NCBI RefSeq assembly: GCF_000820165.1
Contig: NZ_CDDD01000072.1
Location: 1 to 64,000 of the forward strand
Reading direction: 5' to 3'
Source: Aeromonas taiwanensis
GTDB lineage: Bacteria > Pseudomonadota > Gammaproteobacteria > Enterobacterales > Aeromonadaceae
Length of the DNA stretch: 64,000 bases
The stretch's first letter is position 1. Each line of letters starts with the position of its first letter. A program made the translations under genes and the position numbers. Under the pieces are notes generated by a model. The model saw only the letters and a program-made list of their open reading frames with translations, made no database searches and was not told where the DNA came from. Positions 30,063-37,578 of the stretch are shown here, piece by piece.

Positions 30063-31403
30063 CTAGGCGAGGCGATCTTCAGGGGAAGCGGAGCGTTCCA
30101 GCACCCGGTAGAGGGTCAGCCTGGAGATCCCGAGGTGGCGGGCGGCTTCGGTCACGTTGTTACCGCACAGGACCAGCGCCCGACGCACCGCCTCACACTC
30201 CGCCTCCGCCCTCACCAGGTTCAGGGGGCGGATCCCCCCCTCCGCCTTTGGCAGCGCTAGCCCCAGGTCCTGATGATCGATGCGGCATCCCTCACACAGG
30301 ACCAGCGCCCGCTCAAGCCGGTTCTTGAGCTCCCGCACATTGCCGGGCCAGTGGTAGCTCATCATCTGGTGAATGGCGCCAGCCGTGAAGCCGTGTACCT
30401 TGGGGTTCAGGCTCTCCCTCATCTTGCCCAGGAAATACTGGGCCAGCAGCATGACGTCCTCCCCCCGCTCTCGCAGCGGTGGCAGCTCCAGATCCAGCAC
30501 GCAGAGGCGGTAAAAGAGATCCGACCGGAAGTTCCCCTGCGCCACCTCCTTGTCCAGCACCCGGTTGGTCGCCGCGATCACACGGATATCCACCTCGATG
30601 GGCTCGGTGCCCCCCACCCTCATGATGGTGCGCTCCTGCAAAAACCTCAGCAGGTTGACTTGCATCTGCACCGGCAGCTCCCCTATCTCGTCGAGGAAGA
30701 GCACCCCCTTGTGCGCCCGCTCCACACAGCCGATATGGCGCCGCCAGGCATCGGTAAAGGCCCCCTTTTCATGACCAAACAACTCTGACTGGATCAGGGT
30801 GGCGGGAATGGCGCCGCAATTGATCGCGATGAAGGGGCCAGTTGCTCGCGACGAATGCCGATGGATCAGGCGTGCCACCAGCTCCTTGCCCGTGCCGCTC
30901 TCCCCTTGCAGCACGACCGACGAATCCGCCTTGGCGAGGCGCTCCACCCGGCCCATGAGCTGTCGCATGACGGGACTCTCCCCGATGAGCCCCCCCTCCT
31001 CCTTGTCCTGCCCGCAGGGGCGTGGCACACGGCCCCGCAAACAGGCAATGCCGAAGGCATGCCCCAGTATGGCCAGCAGACGATCGTCCTCGACCGGCAG
31101 GCTATGATAGTCAAAGCAATAATTCAGAAGCTGCTCCTGCATCCTGGGGAGCGCGAGCAGGTGAGGAGGGGCAAGTGCAACCCAGACCATGGTGCCGCAG
31201 GTCTGGCGAAAGAGCGCTTCCACGGCCTCGGCCGCGCCTTCGCTCAACAGCACCACCCCCACTTTGGGAGCCTTCTTGACATAATGACTGAAAGCCTCCT
31301 GGGGCGACGACGCCAGGCAGACACTCCAGCCCAGTGCGGCAACCTGTGATGGGGGCGACCACACTTCGTCCGTGTTGACACACAGCAGCGTACGCATTTC
31401 CAT
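30063..31403 (-). CDS. VpsR-like AAA+ enhancer-binding transcriptional regulator
   Basis: A 446-residue NtrC-type regulator. Residues 1-~125 form a degenerate receiver-like domain similar to Vibrio cholerae VpsR: NYCFDYHSLPVEDDRLLAIL here corresponds to a segment I recall as NFCIDFFTAPIPDAQLLSTI. The AAA+ domain (~138-375) has Walker A GESGTGKE (167-174), Walker B FLDEI (Asp238, Glu239) and GAFTDA at 214-219 where sigma-54 activators have GAFTGA. A Fis-type helix-turn-helix is at 412-436. The position matching the VpsR phosphoacceptor Asp59 is Leu52. The ATG at 31403 has a GGAGGGGG ribosome binding site; the frame is open to 31541. It is divergent from the exported-protein gene at 31850, a likely target. 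VpsR responds to c-di-GMP; whether this one does is unknown. Confidence 0.88.
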   Translation of the reverse strand: MEMRTLLCVNTDEVWSPPSQVAALGWSVCLASSPQEAFSHYVKKAPKVGVVLLSEGAAEAVEALFRQTCGTMVWVALAPPHLLALPRMQEQLLNYCFDYHSLPVEDDRLLAILGHAFGIACLRGRVPRPCGQDKEEGGLIGESPVMRQLMGRVERLAKADSSVVLQGESGTGKELVARLIHRHSSRATGPFIAINCGAIPATLIQSELFGHEKGAFTDAWRRHIGCVERAHKGVLFLDEIGELPVQMQVNLLRFLQERTIMRVGGTEPIEVDIRVIAATNRVLDKEVAQGNFRSDLFYRLCVLDLELPPLRERGEDVMLLAQYFLGKMRESLNPKVHGFTAGAIHQMMSYHWPGNVRELKNRLERALVLCEGCRIDHQDLGLALPKAEGGIRPLNLVRAEAECEAVRRALVLCGNNVTEAARHLGISRLTLYRVLERSASPEDRLA

Positions 31404-31849
31404 CGACAGCCCCCTCCACCACATGGCGGCCAAACACTGTGCAAAGTATTGGATAGGAGGTCGACTTGTGCCACTAATGGAACAGGGGAGGAAACGGTTC
31501 TCAAAGGAAGATTTAAAACATGACAAACCCTTTAAAAACAATATATTGAACTCTATATTCGTTCATATCTCCGACCGTGTCCGATACACTTTATCTGTTC
31601 TCTGTTCCACCCTGGAGACAGCGCCAAAAGCTCCTCCCTCCTTGTCCTGCCTGCACGTAGACCCGCCCCTCTGTGAGACACCCCCTCACAGGGTTAACAA
31701 CCGCCTAGCCAAAGGGGCAATAACGCTATTATTTTTATTTATTTTCAATTGGTTAAGTTGATGGAATAAAGCCTGCATTCCCACAGCGCCTCCGGCCGTT
31801 CACGCATAACCGGACGACATGGAAAACAAACAAGCAGAAGGAATGCAAC
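31404..31849. promoter_or_regulatory. Divergent regulatory region between the VpsR-like regulator and the exported-protein gene
   Basis: These 446 bases hold no convincing gene. They are A+T-rich compared with the neighbours, with two AT tracts (around 31510-31580 and 31728-31760) suitable for promoters and DNA bending. A hairpin CTGTGAG..CTCACAG lies at 31671-31691. The motif TTCAATTGGTT (31744-31754) recurs upstream of mscL and, slightly changed, upstream of the gene at 35020. I found no good sigma-54 -24/-12 promoter. Confidence 0.5.
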
Positions 31850-33538
31850 ATGGATACCCGAGCAACGCAACTCTGGCCACGCTGTTGGCAGCATGGTCTC
31901 CTCGCTCTGGGCTTGCTGCTGGCGCTTTGCGGGCCGGCACTGGCTGCCACGGCGGAGTCACCATTCGAGCTGGATGCCAACCCGCAAGATGACAACCCCG
32001 CCCTCAACAGCGATGACTGGGCTACCCCTCCCGACAGCGGGGCAGCCACCAAGTTCACCGGTATCATCCAGGATACCGCCCCCAAGACCATCTTCGGGGG
32101 AGGCGACAAAGACATACTGGATATCGATAAATGGAGCTGGAAGGATGGCTCGGTGCCCGACAAGGATGATCTGACCCACGCCTATGCCGCCGCCTATAAC
32201 GAAAACAGCGACCTGTTGCTCTACTTCGGTGCCGACAGGCTCTCCAATGTTGGGGATGCCTTTATGGGCTTCTGGTTCTTCAAGCAGAAGGTCACCGCCC
32301 TGCCCAACGGCAAATTCAGCGGCATGCACACCGTGGGGGACACCCTGGTACTCATCAACTTCCCGCAGGCGAGCAATGCCGTCCCTTACCTGGCCGTGGT
32401 GACCTGGGATCCGACCTGCAGCAAGGCGACCAACAACGACCCGCAACCGGGCCAATGCGCCGCTACCAACCTGAGGCTGAAGCTGCAAGGCTCGGGAGCC
32501 AATGATGTCGTCTGTGCCAGCCAGGGCGGCACAACTCTCGCCTGCGCCCTGACCAACACGGGTAACGTGCCCGTCCCCCCGAACTCTCTGGCAAATGGCG
32601 TCAGCGGTCTGTGGAGCGATTACACCCCCAAGAGCGGAACTCAGGGCACCTTCCCCTTCGAGAGCTTCTTCGAGGGGGGGATCAATCTCAGCCAGATCGT
32701 CGGCAGCAGTGACGGCTGTTTCAGCAGCTTCATGGCCGAGACCCGCTCTTCCAGCTCTTTCACGGCAGCCTTGAAAGACTTCGTGCTGGATAACTTCGAG
32801 CTGTGCAAAGTCTCGATCACCAAGACATGTACAGACGGTGACCTCAATGGCGCCGAAACCGGCTTTACCTACAACTTCAACGGTACTGTCAGCAACGACG
32901 GCTTTGGCGCCATCTTCGACGTCGTCGTCACCGACGACAACGGTACCCCGGCCGACACCAACGATGACTTCGTCGTCGCGACATTTGATTCCATACCGAA
33001 AGGCGGTTCGGAGAACTACAGCGGTAGCTTTGATTCCGTCGGTAACGCTCCCACCAACGGTGTCAGTGTCAAGGCCGCCTCCAGCGATGGCGGGCAACAG
33101 ACGATCACGGATTCCACGACGGCAGACTGCCCCACCGTCGTCAAGACCCCCGGGATAGATGTCACCAAATCCTGTGAGACCAAGGTCATCACGGACTCGA
33201 ACCAATTGGTGGTGAGAGTCGACTTCAGCGGTGAAGTCTGCAACACCACGAATGTGGGCCTGCATGACGTCGTGGTCACGGATGAGGTGCAGGATGGCTC
33301 GAATTCGTCGACGACGGTCAAGCAGATCTCGTCTCTCCCGGCGAACACCTGTGAATCCTATTCTGGATCCTACTTCCCGAGCGCAGCCGGATCGATAAAC
33401 CCCGGCGAGATATCCTTCAGCGATGTCGTCACCGCCACAGGGAAGCCGCCAGCCGTCCTCGGTCTGGATCCGGTTTCAGACACGGCAACCGCTACCTGCC
33501 CGCTCTGCCCAAGCTGCCCGGATTGCCCGACTCCTTAG
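31850..33538 (+). CDS. Large exported protein with FELD-type N-terminal domain and Cys-rich C terminus, function unknown
   Basis: A 562-residue protein with a Sec signal peptide (GLLALGLLLALCGPALA, cleavage near residue 32). The mature N terminus FELDANPQDD, SVPDKDDLTHAYAAAY and LLLYFGADRLSNVGDAFMG match a recurrent but functionally unassigned bacterial extracellular domain (~residues 38-310). Two beta-sandwich repeats follow, each opening with Cys-containing strands: VSITKTCTDGD (~320) and IDVTKSCETK (~440). Each contains a FDVVVTDDNG / HDVVVTDEV element, resembling DUF11-type adhesive repeats. The chain ends CPLCPSCPDCPTP, with no transmembrane anchor, LPxTG or PEP-CTERM tail. AAGGA precedes the ATG. 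I infer an envelope or matrix protein under control of the divergent VpsR-like regulator; no enzymatic motif is visible. Confidence 0.78.
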   Translation: MDTRATQLWPRCWQHGLLALGLLLALCGPALAATAESPFELDANPQDDNPALNSDDWATPPDSGAATKFTGIIQDTAPKTIFGGGDKDILDIDKWSWKDGSVPDKDDLTHAYAAAYNENSDLLLYFGADRLSNVGDAFMGFWFFKQKVTALPNGKFSGMHTVGDTLVLINFPQASNAVPYLAVVTWDPTCSKATNNDPQPGQCAATNLRLKLQGSGANDVVCASQGGTTLACALTNTGNVPVPPNSLANGVSGLWSDYTPKSGTQGTFPFESFFEGGINLSQIVGSSDGCFSSFMAETRSSSSFTAALKDFVLDNFELCKVSITKTCTDGDLNGAETGFTYNFNGTVSNDGFGAIFDVVVTDDNGTPADTNDDFVVATFDSIPKGGSENYSGSFDSVGNAPTNGVSVKAASSDGGQQTITDSTTADCPTVVKTPGIDVTKSCETKVITDSNQLVVRVDFSGEVCNTTNVGLHDVVVTDEVQDGSNSSTTVKQISSLPANTCESYSGSYFPSAAGSINPGEISFSDVVTATGKPPAVLGLDPVSDTATATCPLCPSCPDCPTP

Positions 33539-33569
33539 GCATGACAGGCACCTGTCGCGAGTGAACCAC

Positions 33570-33601
33570 AGGGCCATGGTGCAGACCATGGCCCTTTTTT
33601 A
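33570..33601 (+). terminator. Rho-independent terminator after the first exported-protein gene
   Basis: A 10-bp stem (GGGCCATGGT / ACCATGGCCC) with a 4-base loop and seven T. The rest of the 325-base gap to mscL (33602-33863) has no gene; it contains TTCAATTGGTTG at 33719-33730. Confidence 0.92.
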
Positions 33602-33863
33602 TGACATCGACGAAGCTGGGTGCCTGCCCCCCATCCTGCCCCTCACAAGCGCCACCGGCCACAGAGGCCGCCCTGCAGTGAGCGAAGCATTAATAGCGGT
33701 AGAGGCAAAAATTTCCCCTTCAATTGGTTGCCAATCGGGCTTGGGCCCCGCAAGCTAAACATGACGACGGGAGGCATCATAGTCATCCCTCTGTTTTACA
33801 GATGTTTTATTGTTCAAACCCAGCGGTGGTCACGCCACACGCCGTCCATTTCCAGGGGGAAAA

Positions 33864-34274
33864 ATGAGTCTGATTCAAGAGTTCAAGGCCTTTGCATCCA
33901 GAGGCAACGTGATCGACATGGCGGTCGGTATCATCATCGGTGCCGCCTTCGGCAAGATCGTCTCCTCCTTCGTGGGAGATGTCATCATGCCTCCCATCGG
34001 CCTGATCCTGGGCGGGGTGGATTTCAGCGATCTGGCCATCACCCTGAAGGCGGCCGAAGGGGATGCTCCCGCCGTGGTCATCGCCTATGGCAAGTTCATC
34101 CAGACCTGTATCGACTTCCTCATCATCTCTTTCGCCATCTTCATGGGTCTCAAGGCCATCAACACCCTCAAGAAGAAACAGGAAGAGGAAGCCGCTGCAC
34201 CCGCCGGCCCCACCAAGGATCAGGAACTGCTGACCGAGATCCGCGATCTGCTCAAGTCCCGCCAGGATCAGTAA
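33864..34274 (+). CDS. mscL: Large-conductance mechanosensitive channel MscL
   Basis: A 136-residue inner-membrane channel that opens under extreme membrane tension to release solutes during hypo-osmotic shock. The N terminus [22 protein letters not shown]1 with the pore-lining [18 protein letters not shown] segment, a short periplasmic loop, TM2 ([18 protein letters not shown]) and the charged C-terminal bundle are all present. The length equals E. coli MscL. The ATG at 33864 follows AGGGGGAAA. It has its own terminator. Its position between two exported-protein genes is unusual. Confidence 0.97.
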   Translation: MSLIQEFKAFASRGNVIDMAVGIIIGAAFGKIVSSFVGDVIMPPIGLILGGVDFSDLAITLKAAEGDAPAVVIAYGKFIQTCIDFLIISFAIFMGLKAINTLKKKQEEEAAAPAGPTKDQELLTEIRDLLKSRQDQ

Positions 34275-34314
34275 GCCCGCTCGCGGCACCGCGTCCATCC
34301 TGTGTGCAGCCTTG

Positions 34315-34350
34315 CCATGAAGGGGAGCCCAGAGCCCCCTTCATGGTTTT
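34315..34350 (+). terminator. Rho-independent terminator after mscL
   Basis: An 11-bp stem (CCATGAAGGGG / CCCCTTCATGG) with a 10-base loop and a TTTT tail. Confidence 0.85.
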
Positions 34351-34684
34351 CTCTCCTGCACCTTGGGCGCCTTCTCCTCTCATCTCCCGTCCCTCCATGC
34401 CTGCTTTTACAGGATGGGCGAATGCACTTCCCCCCTTGCCGGCACGGGGTCCCGCGCTTGTGCCCTTGACGGGTTAGCCCCCCACTGTCTCAACATTGAT
34501 ACACAGACCTGCCCCCAGGCCGTCAGCCGCCAACATGGTGCCAGCCGGATTCTGACCCGCTTGCAGCCATGAATGCCGCAGCCACTTCCTCTTTTGCCGC
34601 TCGTCCTCCTTCAGACACACCCGGGAACATGACGGCTGGCAGCCCCGTCCCGGCGAGCCCCTGTTTCATCCTCGTAACGCGCTG

Positions 34685-34701
34685 AACAATTAAAAATTGT
34701 T
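34685..34701. promoter_or_regulatory. AT-rich palindrome, possible operator
   Basis: AACAATT AAA AATTGTT is a perfect 7-bp inverted repeat with a 3-base centre, 318 bases before the start at 35020. It overlaps the most A+T-rich part of this gap, where a promoter could lie. Confidence 0.35.
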
Positions 34702-34872
34702 ATGTATCAATGCCATAAATGCGTATCGCGTTTATCCCCCCCCATAACCGTTACACCTCTCACCCCTTCCCTGGCCTCGCCCGCTGGAAAGTAAAGAAAA
34801 TACATTATTTCTCAATTAGTTGCATGCCTGGTACGCGCCTTGCGAACACAGCAGGCTGCCTCTTGATACCCG

Positions 34873-34945
34873 TCCTGAGGGCAAAGCCTGTTCCCCTGTC
34901 ATCGAGACAGGGAGACGCCTCTGCCGGATCAGCCCCGGGCCCGGG
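34873..34945 (+). ncRNA. Hairpin-rich 5' leader, tentative c-di-GMP-I riboswitch-like element
   Basis: The segment contains AGGGCAAAGCC, a hairpin CCCTGTC-ATCGA-GACAGGG, then AGACGC, and later a self-complementary CCCCGGGCCCGGGG. The order GGGCAAA - hairpin - GACGC resembles the first half of the GEMM-I (c-di-GMP-I) consensus, but the conserved GGUAGC..GGGUUACC half is not seen. It is a candidate only. Confidence 0.2.
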
Positions 34946-35019
34946 GCACAGTTCGGTTAACGCAGTCGCAGCCGAGCGAAATGGAGCAAGAAACCACAGG
35001 ATAGGAAGAGGAAAGCGTC

Positions 35020-37503
35020 ATGAAACCAAACAAGCGCAACCGCCTGTTTAGCCCACTGCGGACGGCCTGTGCCGCTGCACTGCTGCTATGTCAGCCAGCC
35101 ATCGCAGATATATGGCAAAACTCGGATGGGCCGGTACAGGCGGCAGGAGTCGATCTGAATAAACAGTACTGTATGGCCGACGCCTATATAAAGGCCGGTG
35201 GCAAGGGGATGTCCAATACGCTGGGCGAGTCTCTCAACTGTACGGCCAACGATGTCGAGATCACCCAGGTAATCCCCAACAACCCCAATGAGGCGTGTGA
35301 TCTGGGAGACACATTCACCTTCTATGCCGATGTCACCATCAGGACAAATGCAGCTGAGCGCTGGGATACCACCTTCTATCTGCCGCTCAATGATTTGAGC
35401 CCCCAGGTCATCCAGGGGGCAAATGCCCAGAACTGTAGCCTGTTGATACCCAAACCTGGTGAAGAACAGGCTGCCAATCTCGATGGCGACCAGTGTGGTG
35501 ACATCAAGAAGAGCCTGCTGACCAATGACCAGTATGTGTTGCATGACGAACCCATCACCATGCTGTGCGCAGATGCGGATCGCGATGGTCGTGCCGATTT
35601 CAACTACTGTGCAGCCTGGGACAACATCAGCCGTAACAACTGCGATGTCGATGACAATCCCGTGGTAGGCCAGGTACCCAACAACAAATCCAAATGCAAT
35701 TGCGGCAAGTTCAATATCAATGTCGTCGTCAATCCCAATCCACCCACTCTGAGCAAGGAGCTATTAAGCGCCGATCAGGCGAACGAACCGGAAGGCATCT
35801 TCAAGTACAGGCTGACCATTACCAAGGATGCAGTGCCGGCAGATGTCATCATCCAGTCGCTGCGTGACATTGTGCGTTCCAGCACGGATAACACTGTGCT
35901 TGCCAATTTCGATCTGAACAGCAACACCGATCAGACCATTGGCAACCTGACCCTGCTTGGCAGTGATACCGACAATACCTGCGACAGCGATGATCTCGCG
36001 CTGCCCCAGACCCTTACCACTGCATCTCCTACTCTCTCCTGCCAGCTGGTGATGAAGATAGAGGACGAAGATCTGCCGGACGATGGTAGCCCCGAGCTCT
36101 ATCAGGACTTCATCCGGGCGACCGCCACAAGGGTCGATGGCACCACGGCAGTAGGCAATGATCAATGTGATCCCACCGATGACGATCCAAACAATAATGC
36201 AGGCAACTGCACGAATGTGGTCACCGTCAAGATGGCCAACGTGAATCCTGTCCTCGAGATAACCAAAGAGGCCGAATCTGGCCCGGGCCTGCACAAGATT
36301 GGTGATGTCTGGTTCATTGAGGCATCAGGGAATGTCACCTATGTGGTGACCATTACCAATAACAGTACTGTCGATGCCGTCTTGCTGACCTCTCTGACAG
36401 ATACCGCCATCGCCGATTTGCTGAAAGATAACACGGGCTCACCGGCCTGTAGTCTGGCTGACGGCATGACGCTCGCCAAGGATGGAGGATCCTTCACCTG
36501 CCGATACGTAGCCAATGTCAGTCTCGGACAAGGGCAGACCTATACCAATACGGTGGAAGTCGGTGGCAAGGACAATGAGGATAGACCGGCAAGTGACGTT
36601 GCGAGTGAGTCCGTCACTCTGGGAACCCCCTCTATCGTGCTGTCCAAGGAAGTCGCCGCCGTAAACGGCTCAGACCCCAATACGGTGATGGACGCAGACT
36701 TTGGCGAAGAAGCCAATGTGAACGAACCCGGTGGCATGGTGGTGTATCGCTTTACCATTACCAATAACAATTCCGTTACCGAGGAGGATCTGACTCTCAG
36801 CGACTTTATCGACGATGTGCTGTTTGCCAGTCCCCGTGCTACCAAGTCGAGCACCCAACGAGCGGATGAGTGTATCTTCACCACAACGATCGCCTATGGC
36901 ACCCCGTATGTCTGTACCCTGGTGGCGGATGTCACTGGCAATGCCCTTGACCCAGATCCGGAGACAGAGGTGAATGAAGGTCGCCTGGTGAATACCGCCC
37001 AGGTCAAGGCAACGACCCCCCAAAATACTGAGGTGACATCCAACGAAGATCAGGCAACCGTCAACTTCGATGATGTCCCGCCCAGCATTGAAGGTGGTTT
37101 CGCCCTCAAGGCAACCGTGTTCCTCAATGTGAAGAACAAGAGCCTCGAAAAAATCTACCTGAAATCCCTCAGGATACTGGGCATGACAGTCAGAAACGCG
37201 GCTAACCTCCCTGGCAACTTTGCCATCGCCAATGAGGGAGGTTCTTTCGGCAGCTTCAACCTGCTCGCCTGCGTGGAACCGGCTGATCTAGATGAGCCTC
37301 CAACCTACACTCTGTCGCTGGATCCGGATGCAGATTACAGTTGTGCCTTCAGTGTCGAGTTTGCCCCGAACTTCACACCGAGCCAGTTCAACCAGTTCAC
37401 CAGCAGTATCACCAGCGGTGATGCGGTTGTGGTTGAGTTTGCCGACGAGGAAGGGAGCAAGGCCAGTGCCGAGGCCTCCGTCGTTATCGATACCACTCCT
37501 TAA
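35020..37503 (+). CDS. Large exported DUF11-type repeat protein, function unknown
   Basis: An 827-residue protein with a Sec signal peptide (cleavage near residue 29, QPAIA). The first ~240 mature residues form a Cys-rich domain of unknown type (at least ten cysteines, ending SKCNCGKFNINVVVNPN). At least three DUF11-like beta-sandwich repeats follow, each starting with a variant of P-x-L-x-K-E: TLSKELLSADQ (~244), LEITKEAES (~413) and IVLSKEVAA (~541). Each continues into (Y/F)x(V/L)TITNN. A C-terminal Ig-like module (~690-827) ends ASVVIDTTP without a membrane anchor or sorting signal. Acidic Asp/Asn-rich turns suggest calcium binding. Base composition is lower in G+C than flanking genes (32 of 60 at 36361-36420, against 36 of 60 at 40261-40320). 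I infer a surface or matrix adhesin-like protein. Confidence 0.78.
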   Translation: MKPNKRNRLFSPLRTACAAALLLCQPAIADIWQNSDGPVQAAGVDLNKQYCMADAYIKAGGKGMSNTLGESLNCTANDVEITQVIPNNPNEACDLGDTFTFYADVTIRTNAAERWDTTFYLPLNDLSPQVIQGANAQNCSLLIPKPGEEQAANLDGDQCGDIKKSLLTNDQYVLHDEPITMLCADADRDGRADFNYCAAWDNISRNNCDVDDNPVVGQVPNNKSKCNCGKFNINVVVNPNPPTLSKELLSADQANEPEGIFKYRLTITKDAVPADVIIQSLRDIVRSSTDNTVLANFDLNSNTDQTIGNLTLLGSDTDNTCDSDDLALPQTLTTASPTLSCQLVMKIEDEDLPDDGSPELYQDFIRATATRVDGTTAVGNDQCDPTDDDPNNNAGNCTNVVTVKMANVNPVLEITKEAESGPGLHKIGDVWFIEASGNVTYVVTITNNSTVDAVLLTSLTDTAIADLLKDNTGSPACSLADGMTLAKDGGSFTCRYVANVSLGQGQTYTNTVEVGGKDNEDRPASDVASESVTLGTPSIVLSKEVAAVNGSDPNTVMDADFGEEANVNEPGGMVVYRFTITNNNSVTEEDLTLSDFIDDVLFASPRATKSSTQRADECIFTTTIAYGTPYVCTLVADVTGNALDPDPETEVNEGRLVNTAQVKATTPQNTEVTSNEDQATVNFDDVPPSIEGGFALKATVFLNVKNKSLEKIYLKSLRILGMTVRNAANLPGNFAIANEGGSFGSFNLLACVEPADLDEPPTYTLSLDPDADYSCAFSVEFAPNFTPSQFNQFTSSITSGDAVVVEFADEEGSKASAEASVVIDTTP

Positions 37504-37525
37504 GCATTTTGTTGTCTTGCTTTGA

Positions 37526-37553
37526 CGCCCCGGCAATGCCGGGGCGTTTTTTT
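37526..37553 (+). terminator. Rho-independent terminator after the second exported-protein gene
   Basis: A 9-bp stem (CGCCCCGGC / GCCGGGGCG) with a 3-base loop and seven T. Confidence 0.92.
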
Positions 37554-37578
37554 GGTATTGCCGTCTTAAGACTAAGGC

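Larger units (their letters stand above)
34351..35019 (+). promoter_or_regulatory. Long upstream region of the second exported-protein gene, no gene seen
   Basis: About 670 bases without a convincing gene. A short open frame at 34719-35051 has no ribosome binding site and runs into the downstream gene. The stretch contains a perfect palindrome at 34685-34701, CTCAATTAGTTG at 34811-34822 (compare 31744 and 33719), and a hairpin-rich leader near 34873-34945. Its length suggests complex control of the downstream gene. Confidence 0.45.

Noticed and set aside
31440-31500. Possible sigma-54 promoter (TGGCAC on the minus strand)
   Set aside because: TGGCAC is present, but no TTGC element lies at the required distance, so the -24/-12 pattern fails.
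31672-31690. CRP-like site TGTGA..TCACA
   Set aside because: The half-sites are 9 bases apart where CRP needs 6, so I treat it as a hairpin only.
34719-35051. 110-codon open frame before the second exported protein
   Set aside because: No ribosome binding site, it overlaps the real start, and its composition is unlike coding DNA of this genome.
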